NCBI GenBank assembly: GCA_017410245.1
Contig: JAFQRE010000030.1
Span: forward strand, 20,523 to 84,522
DNA: 64,000 nucleotides
Direction of reading: 5' to 3'
From: Bacteroidaceae bacterium
Lineage (GTDB): Bacteria; Bacteroidota; Bacteroidia; Bacteroidales; Barnesiellaceae_A
Positions within the stretch are counted from its first letter, which is position 1, and each line of letters starts with the position of its first letter. Shown one piece after another: positions 8,631 to 16,756 of the stretch. The notes under the pieces were generated by a model. The model searched no databases and was not told where the DNA came from. It worked only from the letters and a program-made list of their open reading frames with translations. The position numbers and the translations under genes are program-made.

Positions 8631-10517
8631 CTATCGCTTAGCGACACGCATTGTCACCTCTCCACAACGCACAATATATATACCTTGAGGCAGATGTGCG
8701 ATATTGGCCTGGCTATAGCCGGTAGCGACACATAGGCCTTGCATACTATATACCTCTATGCAGTTGGGGCTGTCGGTATAGATGGTATTGCCGGCGTGTT
8801 TGAGTTGGTAGGTAACCGATGCCGACTCTTGAAGGTTGCTAAACGGGGCTCCACTCATCTCTATCTTATAGTAGCGCAGACCACCACTGCCACATATGGT
8901 AATGTATGATAGGCCATCGGGTACGGTGTAAGTAGCTGTTGTTGCCGAGGTAGAACTTGTTTCGCCTATCTCCATGCCTTCTACGAGCAGTTGGCGAGTA
9001 CCTTTGCTATTGCTGGTATGTGAGTAGCTGAATGTAAATTTCTGTCCCGATGTAACGGGTATAATCATGCTGAGAGCTCCTTGTATGTAGCCACTACCCG
9101 AGGTAGAGGGATTGATGCGCACATCGCCCGTAAACGATATGCCCTCGGTCTCGGCAAGTCCCAGATAGGAGATTTCGCCGAATGTGTGTTCATACCGACC
9201 ATCTCCCATAGCACTCCATATATCGCTATTTCCCGCCAATATGTTGCGGCTTGCTGTGCTCCATGTCGTGAAGTCCCATATTTTAGTCTCGGTCTCTATG
9301 ATGGTTCTCTCGCTGATGTTTAGCGGGTTGTCGAGTGTAGCCCCGGCTCCGTTATCGGTATTGGTAACAACTTCGGGTACATCGAGAGCTGCATATAAAG
9401 TATATTCGTAAGGAACACTTACCGAGCCTCGGTTTGAGGCTGTAAACTCCTCGCAAAATACATTACCACTCCAATTATATGCCTTTGCATCGCCCTCCGA
9501 GAAGATTTTTTTTACACCCTCTTCAAAGTAGTTGTTTTCTATCAGTAGCTCGCTGTTTTTGCGGGCATTAATACCAGCCGAGTTACCGGCGCAGTTATAG
9601 TAGTTGTTCATGAGGTGTATGGTGCCAAATCGTACCATGGGCATGCGCTGTTTGCAACCGTTGCCCCAGATGTTGTTGGCCCATGTAACATTCAGGTTAT
9701 CTTCGCCTTGCGATGATGCACTATCACTGCTGCCTATGAGGTTGCTATTCATGTGGTCGTAGGCACGTTGTGTATAGGCAAACGTACACCATGATATTGT
9801 TACAAAGTCACTTTTAACCGTAATGTCGAGGTTGCCGTCAATGCCGTCGGTAAAGTCGCAATGGTCTATCCATATATGCTTTGTGCCGTTAATAATCGAT
9901 ACAAGATCATCGCCACCTACATCGATGGGGCCGGGGCCTATCAATTGCATATTGCGCATGATGATGTTTTCGCACCCCGATATATAGAATAGACCGGCAT
10001 CGCGATATGTCTCCTTGCTATCATCGAGTAGCTCAATGAGAGTCTTGCGTGTGTAGTATTCTCGTTCTTCGCTTACGCTTTGTCCGTTGCTCAGTGTTCC
10101 TCCTCCGCTTGTCGAACTCATATTTTTTACGCCAATATTGTCGAGAGCAGCTTTTATCTCGTCGGTGACATAAAATTGGGTACAGATACGAGCATTGTTT
10201 ATACCCACGATAGTTTTGTTGTTAAGTTCTTTCAGCTCAATAGTTTTTGATACCATAAAGTCACCATTTGAGCCATCAAGTATTACCACGTCATAGTTTT
10301 TGATGGCATTGGTAATGGCTGTGCGCATATCGGCACCTGTGGCGGTAAGAGTTGTACTTGACCCATCGCCACCACCGGTGAGGCTGTAGCTGTCGCCCGA
10401 GGTCAATGATTGGCAAGTTGCCCAACCAAAGGGGTAGTTATAGTCGTATGTCGAGAGTTGTGCTTGAACTGTGAGCAGAGTCAGACAAAGTGTTAAGCTC
10501 AGTATGATGTTTTTCAT
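8631..10517 (-). CDS. Secreted pectate lyase, polysaccharide lyase family 1
   Basis: A 628-residue exported enzyme that should cleave polygalacturonate by beta-elimination. The signal peptide (MKNIILSLTLCLTLLTVQAQ) starts at the ATG 10517. The PL1 parallel beta-helix occupies about 40-390: WIDH at 216-219, calcium-ligand candidates D227 and D231 in the following strand, and RMPMVR at 291-296 matching the catalytic RxPxxR motif (Arg291 as presumed base). About 440-560 is a carbohydrate-binding-like beta module, and the last 70 residues (VYSMQGLCVATG, GIYIVRCGE) are a T9SS sorting domain. No susC/susD pair or other pectin genes lie nearby, so it is an isolated enzyme rather than part of a polysaccharide utilisation locus in this window. 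Confidence 0.9.
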   Translation of the reverse strand: MKNIILSLTLCLTLLTVQAQLSTYDYNYPFGWATCQSLTSGDSYSLTGGGDGSSTTLTATGADMRTAITNAIKNYDVVILDGSNGDFMVSKTIELKELNNKTIVGINNARICTQFYVTDEIKAALDNIGVKNMSSTSGGGTLSNGQSVSEEREYYTRKTLIELLDDSKETYRDAGLFYISGCENIIMRNMQLIGPGPIDVGGDDLVSIINGTKHIWIDHCDFTDGIDGNLDITVKSDFVTISWCTFAYTQRAYDHMNSNLIGSSDSASSQGEDNLNVTWANNIWGNGCKQRMPMVRFGTIHLMNNYYNCAGNSAGINARKNSELLIENNYFEEGVKKIFSEGDAKAYNWSGNVFCEEFTASNRGSVSVPYEYTLYAALDVPEVVTNTDNGAGATLDNPLNISERTIIETETKIWDFTTWSTASRNILAGNSDIWSAMGDGRYEHTFGEISYLGLAETEGISFTGDVRINPSTSGSGYIQGALSMIIPVTSGQKFTFSYSHTSNSKGTRQLLVEGMEIGETSSTSATTATYTVPDGLSYITICGSGGLRYYKIEMSGAPFSNLQESASVTYQLKHAGNTIYTDSPNCIEVYSMQGLCVATGYSQANIAHLPQGIYIVRCGEVTMRVAKR

Positions 10518-10567
10518 ATCGATACTATTTAGTAGATGGTTGGCAGATAGGTGTTTGTATGATGTAG

Positions 10568-10598
10568 CAAAGATATAATATCTGAGCCAATTGGACAA
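10568..10598 (-). promoter_or_regulatory. Promoter of the pectate lyase gene
   Basis: Minus-strand TTG (10598-10596) and TATCTTTG (10575-10568) are 20 bases apart. The palindrome CCAATTGG (10587-10594) sits in the spacer and a related CCAATTAG lies at 10612-10619, so a regulator may bind here. Confidence 0.62.
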
Positions 10599-10651
10599 TG
10601 TAATATATTGACCAATTAGCCGATAATAATTACCAACCTTGTGTATATAAG

Positions 10652-11290
10652 TTATTTGCGACCAAAGTCGGCCGGAATTTCACCCCAATGCTCAGTCTCC
10701 CATTTGATGATAGGATTGCTGTAACTATTGTTTTGAAGCCAGGCCTCGGCGCGTGCTATGAGGTCGAAGATAGGGGCATTAACGGCATTACGTTCGAGCT
10801 TGGTTTTGCATTTTTTCTGTTGTACCCATAGCATGGCGTTGCGACTATCGCTATATACGGGCATGTTATTGCCCATTTTTTTGAGTAGAGCCAGTCCGTG
10901 CACCAAAGCCAAGAACTCGCCAATGTTGTTGGTGCCTTGCTCCATAGGCCCTATGCGGAATACCTCTAATCCGGTAGCAACATATACTCCGCGATACTCC
11001 ATCTTGCCCGGGTTGCCACTACAAGCGGCATCTACGGCAAGGCTGTTATGGATAATCGATGCCGGGGGTGTGGCCGGTGAGCCTGACTTTTGGTGTCGGC
11101 TCATCTGTTTCAGAATGCCTATATGTTCCGATGCATTGCCTCTGAAAGCTTCAATGGCAGCCTCTTTCGAGTCGAAAGCCTTGTATTTTGCTCCTTTATA
11201 GCCCTCTACTTGCAGGCGACACTCCTCCCAAGAGTCATAGACTCCCGGAGACAAGCCTTCCCATATTACATAGTATTTAGTCTTTTTCAT
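10652..11290 (-). CDS. rnhA: Ribonuclease HI with N-terminal hybrid-binding domain
   Basis: This 212-residue enzyme degrades the RNA strand of RNA-DNA hybrids. Residues 1-50 (KYYVIWEGLSPGVYDSWEEC to AAIEAF) are the viroplasmin/RNase H1 hybrid-binding domain. The catalytic domain keeps the acidic residues: Asp in VDAACSGNPG, Glu in TNNIGEFLAL, Asp in VYSDSRNA, and an Asp in the C-terminal IPADFGRK motif, which is typical of Bacteroidota viroplasmin-family RNases H. The ATG at 11290 was chosen because it starts the hybrid-binding domain; the longer frame upstream overlaps aroK on the other strand and is not coding. Confidence 0.93.
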   Translation of the reverse strand: MKKTKYYVIWEGLSPGVYDSWEECRLQVEGYKGAKYKAFDSKEAAIEAFRGNASEHIGILKQMSRHQKSGSPATPPASIIHNSLAVDAACSGNPGKMEYRGVYVATGLEVFRIGPMEQGTNNIGEFLALVHGLALLKKMGNNMPVYSDSRNAMLWVQQKKCKTKLERNAVNAPIFDLIARAEAWLQNNSYSNPIIKWETEHWGEIPADFGRK

Positions 11291-11323
11291 CGGTTGTATG
11301 GCAACTTTATGAAGTATCCGGTG

Positions 11324-11361
11324 CAAAAGTAAGCTTTTTATCGGAAAACTGTGTAAATTTG
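11324..11361. promoter_or_regulatory. Divergent -7 boxes between rnhA and aroK
   Basis: TACTTTTG on the minus strand (11331-11324) fits rnhA, and TAAATTTG on the plus strand (11354-11361) fits aroK. No convincing -33 box was found for either, so this rests on the -7 match and position only. Confidence 0.38.
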
Positions 11362-11384
11362 TACCAATAAAGATAATTATCGCC

Positions 11385-11915
11385 ATGATGAACAAACCTA
11401 TATTTCTTGTGGGATTTATGGCTGCCGGTAAGACCTCGCTGGGACGTTTTGCTGCGCGCCGTTTGCAACGCGACTTTATAGACCTCGATAAGTATATCGA
11501 GGCGCGTTTTATGCGTTCTATCAGCGAGTTGTTTGCGCTGAAAGGAGAGGCCGGTTTCAGAGAAATAGAGCGTAATATGCTACGAGAAGTTGCCGAGTTT
11601 GACAATGTGCTGGTAGCTACCGGAGGAGGTACACCTTGTTTTTATGACAATATGCAGTATATGAATGAGAAGGGTATTACGGTGTTTCTTACGAGTTCGG
11701 TAGATGTGATATGCCACAGATTGATGGTAGCCAAGGTGAAGCGACCGCTTGTAGAGGGGTGTACTCCCGAGGAGTTGCACGATAAAGTAACGCGTATGCT
11801 TGCCAATCGAATAGCTTTTTACACACAGGCACAATATACATTTCCTGCCGATGAGTATGAGAAAGCGGCTGCGTTGGCATTGGCCACCGAGCAGCTGAGG
11901 GAACTAATGGAATAA
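11385..11915 (+). CDS. aroK: Shikimate kinase
   Basis: This 176-residue cytoplasmic enzyme phosphorylates shikimate in the chorismate pathway. The P-loop is FMAAGKTS (residues 11-18), the shikimate-binding DLDKYIE begins near 33, the central glycine motif is ATGGGTPC (about 79-86), and the lid region holds RPLVEG. The C-terminal NRIAFYTQAQYTF is typical of the family. The start could be 11385 or the ATG at 11388. It ends nine bases before the end of nadK on the opposite strand. Confidence 0.95.
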   Translation: MMNKPIFLVGFMAAGKTSLGRFAARRLQRDFIDLDKYIEARFMRSISELFALKGEAGFREIERNMLREVAEFDNVLVATGGGTPCFYDNMQYMNEKGITVFLTSSVDVICHRLMVAKVKRPLVEGCTPEELHDKVTRMLANRIAFYTQAQYTFPADEYEKAAALALATEQLRELME

Positions 11916-11924
11916 TAGAACATT

Positions 11925-12794
11925 TCAGTCTCTCTTGTCAATACCCCACATGAGCTTATTGCGCAGGGTTTGTGAGAAGGTGTGATTGTAGCCCTTTACT
12001 ACCTTGATGGTAAAAGGTGCTTTACGCAGGGTTATCTTTTCTCCTGCAGGAAGTTGTACCGACCGTCCATCGCAACTGAGCATGAACTTACCTGTACGAC
12101 ATGATACTTGTAGTGAGATGGTTACATCGTCGTTTACTACCAAAGGCCTTACTGTGAAACTATGTGGAGCAACGGGCGCCAATACCCAATTGGCAGCTTG
12201 TGGTACGAGAATAGGCCCGCCGGCACTGAGTGCGTATGCTGTTGAGCCGGTAGGAGTGGCGATAATGAGTCCGTCGGCCTGATAGGTGTTGAAGTAGTCG
12301 CCATCAATTGTTGTGCTGATTGAAATCATCGATGCACTGTCTTGCTTGAGGATAGCTACCTCGTTGAGAGAGTAAGGCCACAGCTCCTCTATTCCCTGAG
12401 CTTCAACTTGTAACAATGTGCGTTCTTCTACTTTATAGTGTCCATCGAGAATCTCCTGAAGCGTTGTGCTTGTTTCTTGTCCTGAGAGGTCGGCCAAAAA
12501 GCCCAAATGACCTGTGTTGATGCCGAGAATGGGTATGTTTTTGCGCTCGACACGAGTGGCGGTGTGCAAGAAAGTGCCGTCGCCACCTATGCTCAAAGCC
12601 ATATCGGCACAAAAGCGGTTGTCGCGGATAATGCTCATGGCAGGCAAACTCAAATTATTGTCTTGAGAGAGAAGTTGCATAAAATCTTCTTCAATACAAA
12701 TCTCACAATTGTTCTTGGATAGTGTATTGAACAATTGTTGCATGACGGAGCCTTGTCGGGCAGTATATTGTTTGCCAAAAATTGCTATCTTCAT
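11925..12794 (-). CDS. nadK: NAD kinase
   Basis: This 289-residue enzyme makes NADP from NAD and ATP. The signature GGDGT lies at about residues 70-74, followed by GINTGHLGFLAD and the second conserved motif TPTGSTAYALSAGGP. Length and N-terminus (MKIAIFGKQY) fit Bacteroidota NadK. It converges on aroK with no room for a terminator between them. A minus-strand TAATTTTG (12837-12830) upstream is the only promoter-like box. Confidence 0.96.
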   Translation of the reverse strand: MKIAIFGKQYTARQGSVMQQLFNTLSKNNCEICIEEDFMQLLSQDNNLSLPAMSIIRDNRFCADMALSIGGDGTFLHTATRVERKNIPILGINTGHLGFLADLSGQETSTTLQEILDGHYKVEERTLLQVEAQGIEELWPYSLNEVAILKQDSASMISISTTIDGDYFNTYQADGLIIATPTGSTAYALSAGGPILVPQAANWVLAPVAPHSFTVRPLVVNDDVTISLQVSCRTGKFMLSCDGRSVQLPAGEKITLRKAPFTIKVVKGYNHTFSQTLRNKLMWGIDKRD

Positions 12795-12829
12795 AACATT
12801 GTTATTGTTAAAAGCCTCTTTTGATAAAA

Positions 12830-12837
12830 CAAAATTA
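12830..12837 (-). promoter_or_regulatory. Candidate -7 box of nadK
   Basis: TAATTTTG on the minus strand, 36 bases before the nadK start. No TTG at the expected distance was found. Confidence 0.33.
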
Positions 12838-12911
12838 GTTCTTTTCTCATAAAAGAAAAAATAGAAAGGCTCTTTTTTGCGTTAGATAGGTCTAAATATG
12901 TAGAATTGTAT

Positions 12912-12919
12912 TATATTTG
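12912..12919 (+). promoter_or_regulatory. Candidate -7 box of the epimerase gene
   Basis: TATATTTG matches TAnnTTTG and lies 60 bases before the start codon at 12980. No good -33 box is present at 19-21 bases. Confidence 0.42.
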
Positions 12920-12979
12920 TTCGCTGTTTCGTTAACAACGAGGTGATAGTTGAGAGGAATTTCATAAGGTATAAATGCG

Positions 12980-13900
12980 ATGAAGAAAGTACTTGTAACG
13001 GGGGCCAATGGCATGTTGGCATCAAATCTGATAGATGAACTTTTAAGAAAAGATTATAATGTGGTGGGTATGTTGCGCCGTCGCTCATCGTATCGTGGTG
13101 TTGTGAGCGACCGCTTGGAACTCTTTGAGGGTGACTTTAAAAATCCGGCCCATCTCGATAAGGCTCTTGAGGGTTGTTCGGGTATCTTTCATGTTGCTGC
13201 CATTACCGACCAGTCGATATTGCGATATGAAGATTATGAGGCAGTCAATACCACTCCCGTATCGACACTTATCGATGTGGCTATCAAGCGAGGTGTAAAG
13301 CGTATTCTCTATGTCAGTACAGCCAACACTATAGGAAACGGAACATGGGACAATCCGGCTACCGAAATAACACCTTGGAATGCACCGCTCACACACTCGT
13401 TGTATGCTCGCAGTAAAGCCGCTGCCGAGCATATTTTCAGGAGTTACTCCGACCGCATAGAGACTGTTATTGCCAATCCTACTTTTATGATAGGTCGTTT
13501 TGGTAGCAGTGCCGGTTCTAATCAGATATTTGATATGGCTCATGCCATAACATTCTGTCCCACCGGTGGAAAGAATTTTATCGATGTAGAGGAGGCTGCA
13601 AGAGGTATTGTGATGGCCTATGAACGTGGTAAGAATGGCGAAAATTACCTTATCTGTGGCGAAAATCTATCATTCAAGGAGTTCTACAAACGCTTGCCCA
13701 AGGTGGCTGTAATCATTTTAGTGCCAACATTCCTCATGGTATTTTTTGGTTATATTGGCAACTTGTTGCGTATGGTAGGTGTGCGGGTAGCCTTCTCGCT
13801 AACCAATATGAAGATACTGTGTATGCCCGATGCCTATGTGGGTGAGAAAGCCAATCGGGAGTTGGGCTTCACTCCCAATCCATTAAAATTGTGTCGATAA
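12980..13900 (+). CDS. NAD-dependent epimerase/dehydratase (extended SDR)
   Basis: This 306-residue protein has the Rossmann nucleotide-binding motif TGANGMLASN (residues 7-16), the conserved VAAITD stretch, and the catalytic YARSK (Tyr-x-x-x-Lys). It belongs to the extended short-chain dehydrogenase group near dihydroflavonol-reductase or 3-beta-hydroxysteroid-type enzymes. About residues 240-265 are unusually hydrophobic (VAVIILVPTFLMVFFGYIG), suggesting membrane association. The substrate could be a nucleotide sugar, a lipid or another carbonyl compound, and no pathway neighbour tells which. Confidence 0.87.
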   Translation: MKKVLVTGANGMLASNLIDELLRKDYNVVGMLRRRSSYRGVVSDRLELFEGDFKNPAHLDKALEGCSGIFHVAAITDQSILRYEDYEAVNTTPVSTLIDVAIKRGVKRILYVSTANTIGNGTWDNPATEITPWNAPLTHSLYARSKAAAEHIFRSYSDRIETVIANPTFMIGRFGSSAGSNQIFDMAHAITFCPTGGKNFIDVEEAARGIVMAYERGKNGENYLICGENLSFKEFYKRLPKVAVIILVPTFLMVFFGYIGNLLRMVGVRVAFSLTNMKILCMPDAYVGEKANRELGFTPNPLKLCR

Positions 13901-14009
13901 GTTCTCTTTCTCCTCTTTTTGAGAGATGAGGATTGCGGAGCAACAATTTTTAATATTCTTTTATTTGTTGTAGATACAATATTCTTCTCTCAATCTGTAC
14001 AACCTTTCG

Positions 14010-14028
14010 TATCTTTGTTGTATCTTTG
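14010..14028 (+). promoter_or_regulatory. Two overlapping -7 boxes before pdxJ
   Basis: TATCTTTG occurs twice, at 14010-14017 and 14021-14028, 11 bases apart, 40-58 bases before the pdxJ ATG. Neither has a clear TTTG at the normal distance. Confidence 0.48.
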
Positions 14029-14067
14029 TACACTTATATAGTTAAGTGTGATAGAAAACTAAAAGAT

Positions 14068-14781
14068 ATGACAAAACTGAGTGTAAATGTCAATAAGATT
14101 GCCACATTGCGCAATGCTCGTGGTGGTAATGTTCCTAATGTGTTGAAGGTGGCTCTCGATTGTGAGCGATTTGGTGCCGATGGAATAACCGTACACCCAC
14201 GCCCCGATGAGCGTCACATCAGATATGCCGATGTGTATGAGTTGCGTCCGGCATTGAGTACCGAGTTTAATATCGAGGGCAATCCTACCGATGCGTTTAT
14301 TGACTTGGTATTGAAAGTGAAGCCGGCTCAAGTAACGCTTGTGCCCGATGCACCCGATGCCATAACATCAAATGCCGGTTGGGATACTCGCAAGCACTTC
14401 GATTTTCTTGTCAAGGTTATCGATGAGTTTAAGTCGGCCGGTATTCGTACCTCTATTTTTGTGGGTACAGACCTTGAGTTGATAACACTTGCAGCCAAGA
14501 TAGGTACCGATAGAGTGGAGTTATATACCGAGCCTTATGCAGCTCAATATCCCGTAAACCCCGAGGCTGCAGTAGCTCCTTTTGCCGAGGCGGCCAAGCA
14601 TGCTCACAAATTGGGATTGGGCGTAAATGCCGGTCATGATTTGAGCCTTGAGAATTTGAAATATTTTCATGACAACGTACCCTATTTGAGCGAGGTGTCT
14701 ATAGGACATGCTCTTATAGCCGATGCGTTGTACTTGGGACTTGAAACAACCATTGCACGATACAAAGAGTGCCTCAAATAA
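14068..14781 (+). CDS. pdxJ: Pyridoxine 5'-phosphate synthase
   Basis: PdxJ condenses 1-deoxyxylulose 5-phosphate with 3-amino-2-oxopropyl phosphate to pyridoxine 5'-phosphate, the last ring-forming step of the DXP-dependent vitamin B6 route. The protein (237 aa) is a TIM barrel with family motifs [17 protein letters not shown] at the N-terminus, [28 protein letters not shown] and EVSIGHAL. The ATG at 14068 matches the family start; upstream codons in frame belong to the promoter region. It is the first gene of a run with exbB (11 bases on), exbD and tonB, a linkage often seen in Bacteroidota although the functions differ. Confidence 0.96.
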   Translation: MTKLSVNVNKIATLRNARGGNVPNVLKVALDCERFGADGITVHPRPDERHIRYADVYELRPALSTEFNIEGNPTDAFIDLVLKVKPAQVTLVPDAPDAITSNAGWDTRKHFDFLVKVIDEFKSAGIRTSIFVGTDLELITLAAKIGTDRVELYTEPYAAQYPVNPEAAVAPFAEAAKHAHKLGLGVNAGHDLSLENLKYFHDNVPYLSEVSIGHALIADALYLGLETTIARYKECLK

Positions 14782-14792
14782 ATCTATCTGAT

Positions 14793-15518
14793 ATGATAAG
14801 TACTATTCTTACACTCTTATTGCAAGTACCGGTAGATACAATCATGCCCGATACGGTTGCTGTTGCCGAGGCCGGTGTTGCACCCGCTGTTCCCGAAGAG
14901 TTGAACCTCTGGTCGCTTATGCTCAAGGGTGGTTTCTTTATGATTCCCTTGCTCCTGCTCTCAATATTGTCGATATACATCTTCGTAGAGCGTCTGCTTG
15001 TCATTCGTAAGGCCGGCAAGGAAGATAAGACCTTTATGGAACGCATCAAAGATTATATTCACGATGGTGAGATAGATGCAGCCATGAAGTTGTGCAAAAA
15101 GACCGATACTCCAGCTGCAAGACTTATAGCTAAGGGTATATCTCGATTGGGTCGCCCCATGAACGATGTGTTGGTTGCCATTGAGAATATTGGTAATATA
15201 GAGATAGCCCACCTGGAGAAAGGTTTTCCTTGGCTTGCCACTACTGCTGCCGGTGCTCCTATGATTGGTTTCTTGGGTACGGTTACAGGTATGGTCAATG
15301 CCTTCTATAATATGGCTTCGGCCGGTAATAATGCCGATATTACCACCTTGTCGAGCGGTATTTATGAGGCTCTTGTTACTACAATTGCCGGTCTTGTGGT
15401 GGGTGTCATTGCCTTGTTTGCCTACAACTATCTTGTGGCAAGAGTTGATGGCGTGATGAACCAATTGGAAACCAAGACAATGGAGTTTATGGACCTTTTG
15501 AACGAGCCTGCGGAATAA
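14793..15518 (+). CDS. exbB: ExbB/TolQ family proton channel subunit
   Basis: An inner-membrane protein (241 aa) of the motor that uses the proton gradient to energise TonB-dependent outer-membrane transport. Three membrane segments are visible at about 43-65, 145-168 and 188-212. The conserved GFLGTVTGMVNAF signature lies in the second and the TTIAGLVVG stretch in the third. A hydrophobic N-terminal segment (ISTILTLLLQ) could be an extra anchor. The ATG at 14793 is preferred over an upstream GTG that overlaps pdxJ. exbD follows after one base, showing translational coupling. Confidence 0.93.
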   Translation: MISTILTLLLQVPVDTIMPDTVAVAEAGVAPAVPEELNLWSLMLKGGFFMIPLLLLSILSIYIFVERLLVIRKAGKEDKTFMERIKDYIHDGEIDAAMKLCKKTDTPAARLIAKGISRLGRPMNDVLVAIENIGNIEIAHLEKGFPWLATTAAGAPMIGFLGTVTGMVNAFYNMASAGNNADITTLSSGIYEALVTTIAGLVVGVIALFAYNYLVARVDGVMNQLETKTMEFMDLLNEPAE

Positions 15519-15519
15519 T

Positions 15520-15936
15520 ATGGCTATTAAGAGAAGACATCGCATCAATCCCAACTTCAGCATGGCGTCGATGACCGACGTTATATTCTTGTTGCTCATA
15601 TTTTTTATGGTGACATCGACGGTCGTTTTCCCCAATGCTATCAAAGTAAATCTTCCTCAAAGCAGTCAGCAGGCTGCCGCAAAGCCGCTGTCGCGTGTTA
15701 CGATAGATGCCAATTTGAACTACTATGTGGCCTTTGGCAACGAGCGTGAGCAGGCTACCGATGCTGAGCATCTGCTCGACTTCTTGTTGAAAACGCAAGA
15801 GCGCGAGCCTGAGATGTTTGTGGCTATATATGCCGATGAGTCGGTGCCATACGGCGAGGTTGTGAAGATACTCGATTGGGCCAACCAATACAATCTGAAG
15901 ATGGTGTTGGCCACAGCACCCCAACGCGACAAGTAA
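15520..15936 (+). CDS. exbD: ExbD/TolR family biopolymer transport protein
   Basis: The 138-residue partner of ExbB. It has a short basic cytoplasmic N-terminus, one membrane helix (about 18-36) that carries the essential proton-carrying Asp20 in MTDVIFLLLIFFM, and a periplasmic domain that ends with the VPYGEVVKILDWA region of the family. It starts one base after the exbB stop codon and is followed 20 bases later by tonB, so the three form one energy-transduction unit. Confidence 0.95.
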   Translation: MAIKRRHRINPNFSMASMTDVIFLLLIFFMVTSTVVFPNAIKVNLPQSSQQAAAKPLSRVTIDANLNYYVAFGNEREQATDAEHLLDFLLKTQEREPEMFVAIYADESVPYGEVVKILDWANQYNLKMVLATAPQRDK

Positions 15937-15956
15937 CCCTATAATCATAGCAATAG

Positions 15957-16754
15957 ATGACCCATCAACAACGCAGTAGAGTGATAGCGGCCGTGAGTAC
16001 CATCGTGGCGCATATTGTCGTGTTGTTGATATTGGCAACCATTGTAATGTCGGCCGAGCCTGTCAAGCAAGATATGGGCAGTGGCGTATTTGTGCAGATG
16101 GGTTACATTGATGAGGCTAATGGCACGTTTGAGCCATACAATCCGCCACCCGTACAACAGGCTGTAGAGCAACCTCAAAGAGAGCAGATACCCGAGCCGG
16201 GTGTAGAGGAACTCATTACACAAGAAGTTGAGGAGAGTGTAACTCTTGAAGAGAAGAAGCGTGACGAAGAGGCAAAGCGACTTCGAGAAGAGGAGTTGCG
16301 TCGTCAAGCCGAGGAGAAACTCCTTGCCGAACAGCGCGAAAAAGAGAATAGGGTGAGTAATGCCATGCAGAATGCCTTTGGAGCAGGCTCTCAGCAAGAG
16401 GGTAGCCGAGGCGATGCGTCACAAGGCGAGGGCGTGCAAGGTGTGCCATCGGGAAATGCTCCTACCGGCGAGATGCAAGGTGTAGGTGGTTGGGGTGGCT
16501 TCAGCCTCAATGGTCGCAAATGCTTGAGTCTGCCTAAGCCTCATTACAATACCAACATCGAGGGTACTGTGGTGATAGAAATTTCGGTCGATAAGAATGG
16601 CAATGTCATAGCTGCTTCGGTCAAGGCCGGCAGTGTGCCCAACGAGGCATTGCGCAATGCTGCGCTTGCAGCTGCCAAGAAAGCCCGATTTGATACCTCA
16701 TCAAAAAATGTTACACAAGTAGGTACTATCAGCTACTACTTCAAGCAACGATAA
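15957..16754 (+). CDS. tonB: TonB family energy transducer
   Basis: A 265-residue protein with one N-terminal membrane helix (about 9-31), a long periplasmic spacer and a C-terminal TonB domain (about 185-265: LPKPHYNTNIEGTVVIEISV, AALAAAKKARFD, VGTISYYF). The spacer is not the usual proline-lysine rod. It has a short proline patch (PYNPPPV), a strongly charged helical segment (about 90-130, rich in Glu, Lys and Arg) and a Gly/Ser/Gln-rich stretch. It should link the ExbB-ExbD motor to outer-membrane receptors; none are encoded in this window. It ends two bases before the end of the convergent gene, so transcripts of the two must overlap. Confidence 0.92.
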   Translation: MTHQQRSRVIAAVSTIVAHIVVLLILATIVMSAEPVKQDMGSGVFVQMGYIDEANGTFEPYNPPPVQQAVEQPQREQIPEPGVEELITQEVEESVTLEEKKRDEEAKRLREEELRRQAEEKLLAEQREKENRVSNAMQNAFGAGSQQEGSRGDASQGEGVQGVPSGNAPTGEMQGVGGWGGFSLNGRKCLSLPKPHYNTNIEGTVVIEISVDKNGNVIAASVKAGSVPNEALRNAALAAAKKARFDTSSKNVTQVGTISYYFKQR

Positions 16755-16756
16755 TC

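Noticed and set aside
11291..11605. N-terminal extension of RNase HI
   Set aside because: It overlaps aroK on the other strand, and the hybrid-binding domain starts exactly at the ATG 11290.
14769..14792. GTG start for exbB
   Set aside because: It lies inside pdxJ; the ATG at 14793 fits better.
15487..16038. Long minus-strand open frame under exbD
   Set aside because: It lies opposite a certain exbD/tonB pair, has no recognisable motif, and its composition is what the reverse of a coding strand gives.
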